Positions 30,683 to 39,169 of a stretch of DNA of 64,000 nucleotides are shown here, in pieces; positions within the stretch are counted from its first letter, which is position 1; the number at the start of each line of letters is the position of its first letter. The DNA comes from Arenimonas oryziterrae DSM 21050 = YC6267 (GTDB taxonomy: Bacteria > Pseudomonadota > Gammaproteobacteria > Xanthomonadales > Xanthomonadaceae), in the NCBI RefSeq assembly GCF_000420545.1, contig NZ_ATVD01000001.1:620001-684000 (forward strand), given 5' to 3'. Position numbers and translations under genes: made by a program. The notes below the pieces were generated by a model that saw only the letters and a program-made list of their open reading frames with translations, did no database searches and was not told the DNA's origin.

Positions 30683-31738
30683 GTGACCGCAACCAACGAC
30701 CGCTTCCTGCGCGCGCTCCGCCGCGAACCCGTGGACGCCACGCCGGTGTGGTTGATGCGCCAGGCCGGCCGCTATCTGCCCGAGTACCGCGCGACGCGCG
30801 CGAAAGCCGGCAGCTTCATGGGTCTGGCGACGAATCCGGAGCTCGCCTGTGAGGTCACCTTGCAGCCGCTGGAGCGTTTCGATCTCGACGCCGCGATCCT
30901 GTTCTCCGACATCCTCACCATTCCCGATGCCATGGGCCTGGGCCTGACCTTTGCCGAAGGCGAAGGTCCGCGCTTCGCGCGACCGGTACGCACGGCGGCC
31001 GATATCGCCCGGCTCGCTGTACCCGACATGGGCGCCGAACTGCGCTATGTCACCGATGCCGTCTCGTTGATCCGCCGCGAGTTGGGCGGGCGCGTGCCGC
31101 TGATCGGTTTTTCCGGCAGCCCGTGGACTCTGGCCTGCTACATGGTCGAGGGCGGCGGCAGCGACAATTTCTCCAAGGTCAAATCGCTCGCCTTCAGCGA
31201 ACCGGCCTTGATGCACCAGTTGCTCGAGGTCGTCACCGATTCGGTGATCGCCTATCTGTCAGCCCAACGCGCCGCCGGCGCGCAGGCGCTGATGGTGTTC
31301 GACACCTGGGGCGGCGTGCTAGCGCCGCATCACTACCGCGAGTTCTCGCTGCGTTATCTCACGCGCATCGCGCAGGAATTCGCGCGCGGCGACGGCGCCG
31401 AGCGCACGCCGCTGATCCTGTTCGGCAAGGGCAATGCGCCGTATCTCGAGGAGCTCGCCGCGAGCGGTGCCGAGGGTGTCGGCGTGGACTGGCTGGTGTC
31501 GCTCGACGAGGCCCGCCGACGCATCGGCGGCAAGGTCGCGCTCCAGGGCAACCTCGATCCGGTGACATTGTACGCCTCGCCCGATGCGATTCGCGCCGAG
31601 GTCAAGCGCACGCTGGAGAGCTATGGTCCGCATCCGGGCCACGTTTTCAACCTCGGTCACGGCCTGTCGCCGGACATGAATCCCGAACACGTGAAAGTTC
31701 TCGTCAACGCCGTGCACGATTTCAGTCGCGCGCGCTGA
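30683..31738 (+). CDS. hemE: Uroporphyrinogen III decarboxylase
   Basis: Removes four carboxyl groups from uroporphyrinogen III to give coproporphyrinogen III in heme synthesis. 351 residues. The N-terminal [16 protein letters not shown] holds the substrate arginines, and [16 protein letters not shown] the essential Asp; [12 protein letters not shown] and [10 protein letters not shown] close the site. The GTG start 30683 is preceded by GAGG at normal spacing; a TTG at 30671 is possible but worse. It lies 45 bases after the WGR gene. Confidence 0.96.
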   Translation: MTATNDRFLRALRREPVDATPVWLMRQAGRYLPEYRATRAKAGSFMGLATNPELACEVTLQPLERFDLDAAILFSDILTIPDAMGLGLTFAEGEGPRFARPVRTAADIARLAVPDMGAELRYVTDAVSLIRRELGGRVPLIGFSGSPWTLACYMVEGGGSDNFSKVKSLAFSEPALMHQLLEVVTDSVIAYLSAQRAAGAQALMVFDTWGGVLAPHHYREFSLRYLTRIAQEFARGDGAERTPLILFGKGNAPYLEELAASGAEGVGVDWLVSLDEARRRIGGKVALQGNLDPVTLYASPDAIRAEVKRTLESYGPHPGHVFNLGHGLSPDMNPEHVKVLVNAVHDFSRAR

Positions 31739-31754
31739 GCGGTTCGACGCTGCA

Positions 31755-34700
31755 CTAGACCATCGCTTCCTTGATTGCACCGGTGAGGATGTCGCCGGTG
31801 ACCGGCTTGCGCACGAAACCGAGCATGCCCGCCGCACGTGCCAGCGGTTCGGCGTGGGCGTCGGCCCGCGCAGTCAGCGCGACCAGGGGCAGCGCATGGC
31901 CCTGCGCTTGCATCAGGCGCGCGAGTTCGAAGCCGTCCAGGCCGGGCAGATCCAGATCGACGAAGGCGAGGTCGTAGCGCGATTCCTGTACCTGGGCCAG
32001 CGCCGACAAGGCTTGCGGCGCATGCGTGACCTCGTGCCCGAGCGACGTGAGCAGGCCGACGATGACTTCGGCAACGGTGGTGTCGTCTTCGACCACGAGC
32101 AATCGAAGCGGCGACAACGGCGCCTGTGCCGTCGGCAGGTCGCGGCCGGCCAATTCGCTTGCAGGTGCCGCGGCCAAGGGAAGAACTACCCGGAAGGTCG
32201 CGCCCAGACCGGGAAGACTCTGCGCTTCGATGCGCCCGCCCATCGCGGCAGCGAGTTCCTGGCTGATTGCCAGACCCAGCCCGCTACCGCCGTAGCGCCG
32301 CGCGGTGCTCGCCCCTTCGGCCTGTTCGAATCGGCGAAACAAACGCGCCTGCTGCTCGGCGCTCATGCCCGGTCCGGTATCGCTGACCTCCAGCACCAGG
32401 CCTTCGCTGGCGCTGGGCGCGCTGCGCACCGCGACCTCGCCATGATCGGTGAACTTGATCGCATTGGTGCCCAGGTTAAGCAGGATCTGACGTACGCGTC
32501 CGGCATCGCCGCGCACGACCCGCGGCGTTCCCGGTCCGCGCTGCAGCGCGAACGTGAGGCGCTTGACCTCGGCCAAGGGACGCAACAGCGCCGCGACTTC
32601 ATCGAGCAGCACGTGCAGATCGAAGGGTTCGTCCTGCAGGGTGAGCTTGCCCGATTCGATGCGCGCCAGATCCAGCGCATCGTTGACCAGCCGCAGCAGA
32701 TGCTGGCCAGCGCGCTGGATCGCGAGCACGCGATGGCGTTGCGCACCGTCGAGTTCGCCACCGAGCAGAAGCTCCGACATGCCCAGCACGCCGGTCATGG
32801 GCGTCCGTATCTCGTGTCCGAGTGTTGCCAGAAACCGACTTTTGGCTTCGGAACCCTGTTCGGCGAATTGTCGCCGTTGCTCGTGCAGGGACGCCTCGTG
32901 GCGTTCGCGCAAGCGCGACTGGTACGCCCGCGCGGTCAGCCCGAGCCCCATGACGACGATCATCAGCGCTGCCGCGATGGCCGGGGTCGTGCGCCACCAC
33001 GGGGGATTGACCACGAGACGGAAGCCGCGCGGCGACGACCACAATCCTTCGGCATTCGCGGCCACGACCTCCAACCGGTAATCGCCCGGATCCAGACGCG
33101 AGAACACACGCTCGCCGCGCTCATCGACATTGACCCAGTCGCGATCGTAGCCGTGCAGCCAAAACCGGTAGCGATGCGCCTTCGGGTCGACGAACGACAG
33201 CAGTCGCGCGTTGACGCGAAGGTCGCGGTCTTCCGGACCGAGGGTCACCAGGCCTTGGTTGGCCGGAAGATTCAACACCGTGTCTTGGCGACGCAAACTG
33301 ATCGCATCGATGGACAGTTTGGGGGCGATGCCAGCGCCGCGGATGCGGGCGGGATCGAAAATCACCAGGCCTTCGGCACTGGACGCCAACCCGAGTCCTC
33401 CGGGCGTCATCAACGGGGCGATCGGTTCGAACTCCTGACTGGGCAGGCCGTCGCGTACGCCGAATTGCCGAAGTCGTCCAGCCACCGGGTCGTAGCGCAG
33501 TAGCCCGCGCAACGTCGTCAGCCAAAGCGCGCCATTGCGATCGACCGCGATGCCGCCGGAGGCGACGGCGGGCAGGCCTTGTTCCGAGGTCAGCTGTCGG
33601 AATCGCTGTAGCTTCTCGCCGTCCCAACGGTAGCCTTCGAGCGCTGCCATACGATGCAGCCAGACGGTGTCGGGCGGCACGAAGGCCATGCCAAAAATAG
33701 TTTCCGTCGGCGCCCCATCGACGTTGACCAATCGGGACCGCATCGTGTCCCAGCGCTGCAATCCTCCGGGTCCGGCAACCCAAAGCGCACGATCAGGACC
33801 GATAGCCAGTTGTTTCACCTCGGGCGCGAGCAGTCCTTGTCCATCGTTGGGCTGGAGAGTGTGGACAACGTGGCCCGCGTCATCGCGAGCTTGCAATCCG
33901 CTGCCGTAGGACGCCATCCACAAGAGCCCGTCGTCGGTTTCCAAAAAACGGTTGATAAGACCGGACATCGCCGGATCTTTTTCTTGCTCGATACTCCAAC
34001 TCTGCACACTACGGTCCCGAGCGTCATATCGCATCAGACCTTTGTAGCCAATCCAAAGTCTCCCGTCTTTTGTCTCGTAAACAGACCTCAGATTGAACAG
34101 CCTCAGTTTGTCGGTCGCACCTGGACCGCGATCGACGATGCCTTCAGAAACAGAAATACTCTCTACGACACCACTTATTCCAACCAGCCAAACTTTCTCA
34201 CTTGAGCTGGAAGCCATACCCCTTACAAGACGATTCTTTAAAGAGCGTCGATCCGGACCGCGACTTACCACGGAGAAATTTCGCCAGCCAGCAGGCAGCT
34301 GAAAAATTCCGTCATTTGCCGACGCAAACCAGATCCCTCCTTCAATGTCAGCGAGGGATTGATAAAACATGGGTCCTCGTACAGGAGTCCCCGGAAAGCT
34401 TTCAACAATTCCTCTTTGCTCCCGCACCATACCTCGCTGCGTGGCCATCCATAGTCCACCCTCATCGTCCCTCGATGCCGACAACACGCCACCCACAGGC
34501 AACTGGCTTTGCCATTCGGGCACTTCGACTTGACCGTCCTTCTTCCGATGATTCAGACCTTGAGGTGTACCAATCCACAAGCTTCCGTCACGATCCGGCG
34601 AGAGGCTGAGGATGGTCGATCCACTGAGCAGCTCATCTGGAATCTTCTGCCAGCCGCTCGGTGTCCATTGAACGACGCCCTTGGTGGTCCCGACCCACAA

Positions 34701-35276
34701 CTTTCCGGCTTGGTCGACGGCAAGGGCATAGACATTCTCGTCGGGCAAACTATGCACATTCCCTGCTTCCGGCAGAAACCGCGTCAGCTGCTCTCCGGAT
34801 TCGCCGCCGTGGCGCAGTCGATACAGCCCGCCGGCATAGGTCCCGAACCAGATCGCGTGGTCGGGGGTCTGCGTGATGGCGAAGATGTCGTTGCTGCGGA
34901 TTAGCGGTCGATTGCCGCGATTGAAATGCTGGAAGCCGCGACGATCCACGTCCAATACGCTGACACCTTCGCCTTCGACGCTGACCCAGATGCGATTGCG
35001 GTCATCGACCAACACCGTTTGCACGAAATTCCCGGGCAGCGTCGTCGGGTCGCCGGGCACGTGGCGAAAAATGCGATAGCCGACGCCGTCGTAGCGAGCG
35101 AGGCCGTCGCGCGTGGCGATCCATAGATAGCCGTCGCGATCGAGCGCGAGTGCATTGATACCGATCGAGGGCAGTCCGTCGGCGACGCCGATTTGTCGGA
35201 ATACCGGGGCCGGATCGATCGCGGCCGAGCAGGCTGCGGACAAGAACAGGCACAACCACGCGACAAAGCAACGCAT
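31755..35276 (-). CDS. Two-component-propeller hybrid sensor histidine kinase
   Basis: A 1173-residue membrane sensor. Signal peptide ~1-20, then about 14 periplasmic propeller repeats to ~680 (e.g. GYLWIATRDGLARYD, GALWLTTLRGLLRYDP), a Y_Y_Y domain to ~745, one TM near 762, a HisKA domain with His821 in FLATLGHEIRTP, an HATPase domain (DTGPGMS, GSGLGLAIS) and a C-terminal receiver (~1053-1173) with VEDD and FVDLDLPG. Such proteins often sense polysaccharide breakdown products; the ligand here is unknown. There is no output domain, so a separate Hpt or regulator partner is expected. ATG 35276 has GGGGGA upstream. Codons for residues ~236-449 are clearly AT-richer than the rest. Confidence 0.92.
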   Translation of the reverse strand: MRCFVAWLCLFLSAACSAAIDPAPVFRQIGVADGLPSIGINALALDRDGYLWIATRDGLARYDGVGYRIFRHVPGDPTTLPGNFVQTVLVDDRNRIWVSVEGEGVSVLDVDRRGFQHFNRGNRPLIRSNDIFAITQTPDHAIWFGTYAGGLYRLRHGGESGEQLTRFLPEAGNVHSLPDENVYALAVDQAGKLWVGTTKGVVQWTPSGWQKIPDELLSGSTILSLSPDRDGSLWIGTPQGLNHRKKDGQVEVPEWQSQLPVGGVLSASRDDEGGLWMATQRGMVREQRGIVESFPGTPVRGPMFYQSLADIEGGIWFASANDGIFQLPAGWRNFSVVSRGPDRRSLKNRLVRGMASSSSEKVWLVGISGVVESISVSEGIVDRGPGATDKLRLFNLRSVYETKDGRLWIGYKGLMRYDARDRSVQSWSIEQEKDPAMSGLINRFLETDDGLLWMASYGSGLQARDDAGHVVHTLQPNDGQGLLAPEVKQLAIGPDRALWVAGPGGLQRWDTMRSRLVNVDGAPTETIFGMAFVPPDTVWLHRMAALEGYRWDGEKLQRFRQLTSEQGLPAVASGGIAVDRNGALWLTTLRGLLRYDPVAGRLRQFGVRDGLPSQEFEPIAPLMTPGGLGLASSAEGLVIFDPARIRGAGIAPKLSIDAISLRRQDTVLNLPANQGLVTLGPEDRDLRVNARLLSFVDPKAHRYRFWLHGYDRDWVNVDERGERVFSRLDPGDYRLEVVAANAEGLWSSPRGFRLVVNPPWWRTTPAIAAALMIVVMGLGLTARAYQSRLRERHEASLHEQRRQFAEQGSEAKSRFLATLGHEIRTPMTGVLGMSELLLGGELDGAQRHRVLAIQRAGQHLLRLVNDALDLARIESGKLTLQDEPFDLHVLLDEVAALLRPLAEVKRLTFALQRGPGTPRVVRGDAGRVRQILLNLGTNAIKFTDHGEVAVRSAPSASEGLVLEVSDTGPGMSAEQQARLFRRFEQAEGASTARRYGGSGLGLAISQELAAAMGGRIEAQSLPGLGATFRVVLPLAAAPASELAGRDLPTAQAPLSPLRLLVVEDDTTVAEVIVGLLTSLGHEVTHAPQALSALAQVQESRYDLAFVDLDLPGLDGFELARLMQAQGHALPLVALTARADAHAEPLARAAGMLGFVRKPVTGDILTGAIKEAMV

Positions 35277-35533
35277 GCATTCCCCCGAATCTCCAAACAC
35301 GCCCCGGAAACCGGAGAACGCGCGGACAAGTGCCACCAACGGACCCGACGCGCTCCGCGCCAGGTCCACGAATGCCGTGAGCCGAAAGGCCCGACCGCCG
35401 CTCCCCGCAAGCGAAAACGCACGCGGACAGGAGTCCCCGACGCATCCTCGCAACGATGCGTTGCCTTCACAAGGCACGAAGAAGGACCGTCGCACACTAC
35501 AATCGCCCCGTTACTTCAGACTGGAGCTGGCTC

Positions 35534-36178
35534 ATGGGCCGACGGCTGCCGCAGATGCTTTCCTGGACAGGTTTGCTAACCAGTTTTGCCTTGGCCTGGT
35601 CGACGGGCGTGCTCGCGGCGAAGACGCCGGAGAACTACGCCCTCGACCCGGTGCACACACGCGTCGCTTTCCAGGTCAGTCATGCCGGCTTTTCCAATCC
35701 GGTCGGCAGTTTTTCCGGCAGCCATGGCCACCTCGCGTTTGATGCCGAAGACTGGTCGACCGCCACCGTCGACGTGACCGTCCCCGTAACCAGCCTGAAC
35801 CTGGGCGATGCCGACTGGCAGAAAAGGATTCTCGATCGCACCTTCTTTGACGCGAAGAAATTTCCCGAAGCGCATTTCGTCTCCACGCGCGTGGAAAAAA
35901 CCGGCGACCACACCGGCCAGGTGCACGGCGAGCTGACGCTGCACGGCATCACGCGTCCGGTCACTCTGGCCGTCACGCTCAACGCACTCAAACGCCACCC
36001 GCTGACCTTGCGCCGGACCGTCGGGTTCTCCGCGACGGCCACGATCCACCGCAAGGATTTCGGCATGGATGCCTGGCCTAATGTGGTCGGCGACGAGATC
36101 CGTCTTATCATCGAAGCCGAAGCGATCCGATCTGACCGCCGCGCCGACGACCAGGAGCCAGCTCATGCCGATCCGTAA
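35534..36178 (+). CDS. YceI family periplasmic protein (first copy)
   Basis: Lipocalin-like protein of 214 residues with signal peptide (to ~29, VLA-AK). YALDPVHTRVAFQVSHAGFSNPVGSFSG is the YceI start, with FDAKKFPEAHFVST and GELTLHGITRPVTL further on. YceI proteins bind polyisoprenoid chains such as ubiquinone in an eight-stranded barrel. The last 14 bases overlap the cytochrome b561 start, so the two are one unit. TACAAT at 35498 may be its -10. Divergent from the hybrid kinase. Confidence 0.9.
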   Translation: MGRRLPQMLSWTGLLTSFALAWSTGVLAAKTPENYALDPVHTRVAFQVSHAGFSNPVGSFSGSHGHLAFDAEDWSTATVDVTVPVTSLNLGDADWQKRILDRTFFDAKKFPEAHFVSTRVEKTGDHTGQVHGELTLHGITRPVTLAVTLNALKRHPLTLRRTVGFSATATIHRKDFGMDAWPNVVGDEIRLIIEAEAIRSDRRADDQEPAHADP

Positions 36179-36761
36179 CAAACCCGACCAGTGGGGCGTG
36201 GTCAGCATCGGTCTGCATTGGCTGACGTTCCTGATGATTCTCGGCCTGGCCACCGTGGGCCTGCTGATGACCGATCTGCCGACCGGCAGTTTCAAGGTCC
36301 AGGTTTATGCGCTGCACAAGAGTTTTGGGCTGACGGTGCTGGCGCTCACCCTGCTGCGTCTGGTCTGGCGCCTGCTGGCGTCGGCGCCGGAAGCAGTCGC
36401 CGGCACGCCGCGCTGGCAGGACCGTATCGCTAAGCTCACGCATGGCGCGATGTATGTGCTGTTGCTGCTGATTCCGCTGTCGGGCTGGCTGTTCAATTCC
36501 GCAGCAGGTTTCCCGCTGCGCTGGTTCAATCTCTTCAAGGTGCCCAAGCTCGGCGCCGGCTACGATCCGGACATCAAGGCGTTCGCGCACGAAGCGCACG
36601 AACTGCTTTTCTATGCGCTCGCCCTGCTGCTCGTGGCCCATGCGGCGGCGGCCTTGTTCCATCACTACCGCCTGCATGACCGCACACTGATGCGCATGTT
36701 GCCCTTCCTGAAACCGGCCGCCGTCGCGCCGGTCGCGCCACCGCCTTCCGAGGAGTCCTGA
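36165..36761 (+). CDS. Cytochrome b561 family protein
   Basis: Four-helix di-heme b membrane protein of 198 residues. Heme ligands are the His residues in SIGLHWLTFLM, VYALHKSFGL, AKLTHGAMYVL and EAHELLFYALALLLVAHAAAALFHH. E. coli CybB, a member, oxidises superoxide and passes electrons to ubiquinone; that is a good but unproven model here. It is flanked on both sides by YceI proteins that may carry quinone, with 1 base between its stop and the next start. The C-terminal tail is Pro/Ala-rich. Confidence 0.9.
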   Translation: MPIRNKPDQWGVVSIGLHWLTFLMILGLATVGLLMTDLPTGSFKVQVYALHKSFGLTVLALTLLRLVWRLLASAPEAVAGTPRWQDRIAKLTHGAMYVLLLLIPLSGWLFNSAAGFPLRWFNLFKVPKLGAGYDPDIKAFAHEAHELLFYALALLLVAHAAAALFHHYRLHDRTLMRMLPFLKPAAVAPVAPPPSEES

Positions 36762-36762
36762 G

Positions 36763-37335
36763 ATGCGTCTCGTCGTCCTGCTGTGTTTGTTGGTTTCTTC
36801 GTTCTGCGCGTCCGCGGCCGACTGGACGATGCAGGCCGGCTCGTCCCTGGGCTTCACCGCCACCTACCAGGGCGAGGCTTTCGAGGGCCGCTTCGGCAAG
36901 TTCACGCCAGCGATCCGTTTCGATCCGGCCAAACTCGCCGGCAGCCGGTTCGACGTGCGCATCGCGCTGGCGACGGCCGACACGCGCAACAGCGAACGCG
37001 ACGAAATGTTGCGCGGCTCGGAATTTTTCGACGCCGCCAAACTGCCGGAAGCGCGCTTCGTGGCGACGCGATTCCGCGCCTTGGGCGGCAACAAATTCGC
37101 CGCCGACGGTGCGCTGAGCCTGCATGGCGTCACGCGTCCGGTGACCCTGGCGTTCACCTGGGTCGCCGGCGCCAAACCGGTGCTCGATGGTCAGGCGACA
37201 CTCAAGCGCCTGGACTTCAAGATCGGCCTCGGCGATTGGGAAGACACCGACCTGTTGCCCAACGAGGTCAAGGTGAAGACGCATCTGGTGCTGGCACCGG
37301 CCGTCGCGACCGCGACGACGCCCGTCAAGAAGTAG
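36763..37335 (+). CDS. YceI family periplasmic protein (second copy)
   Basis: 190 residues with signal peptide to ~19 (ASA-AD). LGFTATYQGEAFEGRFGKFTPAIRFDP and FFDAAKLPEARFVATRF and LSLHGVTRPVTLAF mark a YceI barrel. It differs enough from the first copy (35534) to be an old paralogue. Co-transcribed with cytochrome b561, starting 1 base after its stop. The 3' end overlaps the convergent glutaredoxin-like gene by 11 bases. Confidence 0.9.
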   Translation: MRLVVLLCLLVSSFCASAADWTMQAGSSLGFTATYQGEAFEGRFGKFTPAIRFDPAKLAGSRFDVRIALATADTRNSERDEMLRGSEFFDAAKLPEARFVATRFRALGGNKFAADGALSLHGVTRPVTLAFTWVAGAKPVLDGQATLKRLDFKIGLGDWEDTDLLPNEVKVKTHLVLAPAVATATTPVKK

Positions 37336-37555
37336 CCAGAAACTGCCGGACCGCATCGGCCGCAAACGGCCAGTCGAGCTCGGCTGCCGTGTCCTCGCGA
37401 CGAAGGACCGGGATGCGCATGCCATAAAGCGCCTCGAGCGCGGCGTCGCCGTCGATCCACACCGGATCGAAATCCGGCACGCCCGCTGCGACCAGGACCT
37501 CGTAGGCCAGATCGCACAGATGGCAATGGTCGCGCTGGAACAGGGTGAGTCGCAT
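37325..37555 (-). CDS. Glutaredoxin-like protein (DUF836 family)
   Basis: A 76-residue thioredoxin-fold protein with the dithiol CHLC in LTLFQRDHCHLCDLAYEVL and a cis-Pro in RIPVLRRED. It probably handles thiol-disulfide or glutathione exchange in the cytosol; partner unknown. ATG 37555 begins MRLTLF. Divergent from sdaA and overlapping the second yceI gene by 11 bases at its 3' end. Confidence 0.85.
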   Translation of the reverse strand: MRLTLFQRDHCHLCDLAYEVLVAAGVPDFDPVWIDGDAALEALYGMRIPVLRREDTAAELDWPFAADAVRQFLATS

Positions 37556-37633
37556 CGGGCTCAATTCGGCGGCGTACTGCGGCCGGCCTGGCGCGCAGGC
37601 ATAGAATAGCCGTCTCCCACGGAAGACCTCCAC

Positions 37634-39016
37634 ATGGCCGTCAGCGTTTTCGACTTGTTCAAGATCGGCATCGGGCCGTCGTCGTCACACACCGTCGGTC
37701 CGATGCGCGCGGCCGCGCGCTTCGCCGGGAAGTGGCTGGAGGAAAACGGTGTGCTCGAACAATGCACGCGCGTGCGTGCGGAAATGTTCGGCTCGCTCGC
37801 CCTCACCGGCCGTGGACACGGCACGGACAAAGCCGTGCTCATGGGCCTGGAAGGACAGATGCCCAACCGCATCGATCCCGACATCATTCCCGCAGCGCTT
37901 GAACGCATTCGCGGCGACAAGATCCTGCGGCTGCTCGGCAAGCACGAGATCCGCTTCGACGAGAAGCAGGATCTGATCATGAACAAGCGGCAGAAACTGC
38001 CCTTCCACACCAATGGCATGCGCTTCACTGCCTTCGATGCGCAAGGCCGGGAACTGGCTACGCGCGACTACTATTCGGTCGGCGGTGGCTTCGTGGTGAA
38101 CCAGGACGAAGCGGCGGAAGACCGCATCGTCGCTGACACCACCGAACTGCCGCATCCCTTCCATTCCGGCGACCAGCTGCTCAAGCAGGCCGCAGACCAT
38201 GGCCTGAGCATCGCGGCGCTGATGTTCGCCAACGAACATGCCTGGCGCAGCGGTACCGAGATCCGCGCCGGCCTGCGCGAAATCTGGCAAGCGATGCAGG
38301 ACTGCGTCGCCCGCGGCATCCGCGCCAGCGGCACCCTGCCCGGCGGCTTGCATGTCGCACGGCGCGCCCCGAGCATGCATGCCGAGCTGTCTTCGAAACC
38401 GGAAGCAGCCATGCGCGATCCGCTGACCGTGCTTGATTGGGTCAATCTCTACGCCCTGGCGGTGAACGAGGAAAATGCCGCCGGTGGCCGCGTGGTCACC
38501 GCGCCGACCAATGGCGCCGCCGGCATCATTCCGTCCGTGCTGCACTACTACGACCGCTTCATCCCGGGCGCGAACGAACAGGGCATCTTCGACTTCCTGC
38601 TCACCGCCGGCGCGGTCGGCATCCTGTACAAGGAAAACGCGTCGATCTCCGGCGCCGAAGTCGGTTGCCAGGGCGAGGTGGGCGTCGCCTGCTCGATGGC
38701 TGCCGCCGGCCTGACCGCCGCGCTCGGCGGCAGCGCCGGACAGATCGAGAATGCGGCCGAGATCGGTATGGAGCACAACCTCGGCCTGACCTGCGATCCG
38801 ATCGGCGGCCTGGTGCAGATTCCCTGCATCGAGCGCAATGCGATGGGTGCGGTGAAGGCGATCAATGCCTCGCGCATGGCGCTGCGTGGCGACGGCAAGC
38901 ACAAGGTGTCGCTGGACAAGGTCATCAAGACCATGCGCGACACCGGCCGCGACATGCAGGACAAGTACAAGGAAACCTCGCGCGGCGGCCTGGCGGTCAA
39001 CGTCATCGAGTGCTGA
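37634..39016 (+). CDS. sdaA: L-serine dehydratase (iron-sulfur type)
   Basis: Deaminates L-serine to pyruvate and ammonia using a [4Fe-4S] cluster. 460 residues in one chain with the beta part first: [22 protein letters not shown]. Cluster cysteines lie in [27 protein letters not shown] and [15 protein letters not shown] at 37602 could be a -10 and GGAAG is the ribosome site. No serine transporter adjoins it. Confidence 0.96.
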   Translation: MAVSVFDLFKIGIGPSSSHTVGPMRAAARFAGKWLEENGVLEQCTRVRAEMFGSLALTGRGHGTDKAVLMGLEGQMPNRIDPDIIPAALERIRGDKILRLLGKHEIRFDEKQDLIMNKRQKLPFHTNGMRFTAFDAQGRELATRDYYSVGGGFVVNQDEAAEDRIVADTTELPHPFHSGDQLLKQAADHGLSIAALMFANEHAWRSGTEIRAGLREIWQAMQDCVARGIRASGTLPGGLHVARRAPSMHAELSSKPEAAMRDPLTVLDWVNLYALAVNEENAAGGRVVTAPTNGAAGIIPSVLHYYDRFIPGANEQGIFDFLLTAGAVGILYKENASISGAEVGCQGEVGVACSMAAAGLTAALGGSAGQIENAAEIGMEHNLGLTCDPIGGLVQIPCIERNAMGAVKAINASRMALRGDGKHKVSLDKVIKTMRDTGRDMQDKYKETSRGGLAVNVIEC

Positions 39017-39169
39017 GCGCGCACGGACCTGCGCTGCGGAACGAGACCGGAGCATCCGCTCACCCTGTGCCGGTAGCCCCGAACCACAGCGTCGTGCGGA
39101 AACGCGGCCCCCGTCGCAATTCCATTCGTGTCCAGGCGTACACTGCCTGAGGGGACACGGGGGCGCGAA

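Noticed and set aside
29120-31216. A 698-codon minus-strand frame opposite aroB and hemE
   Set aside because: Antisense shadow of three conserved genes with no recognisable domain.
33930-34570. AT-rich stretch as an inserted mobile element
   Set aside because: The propeller frame and repeats run through it without break, and no transposase or end repeats are seen.
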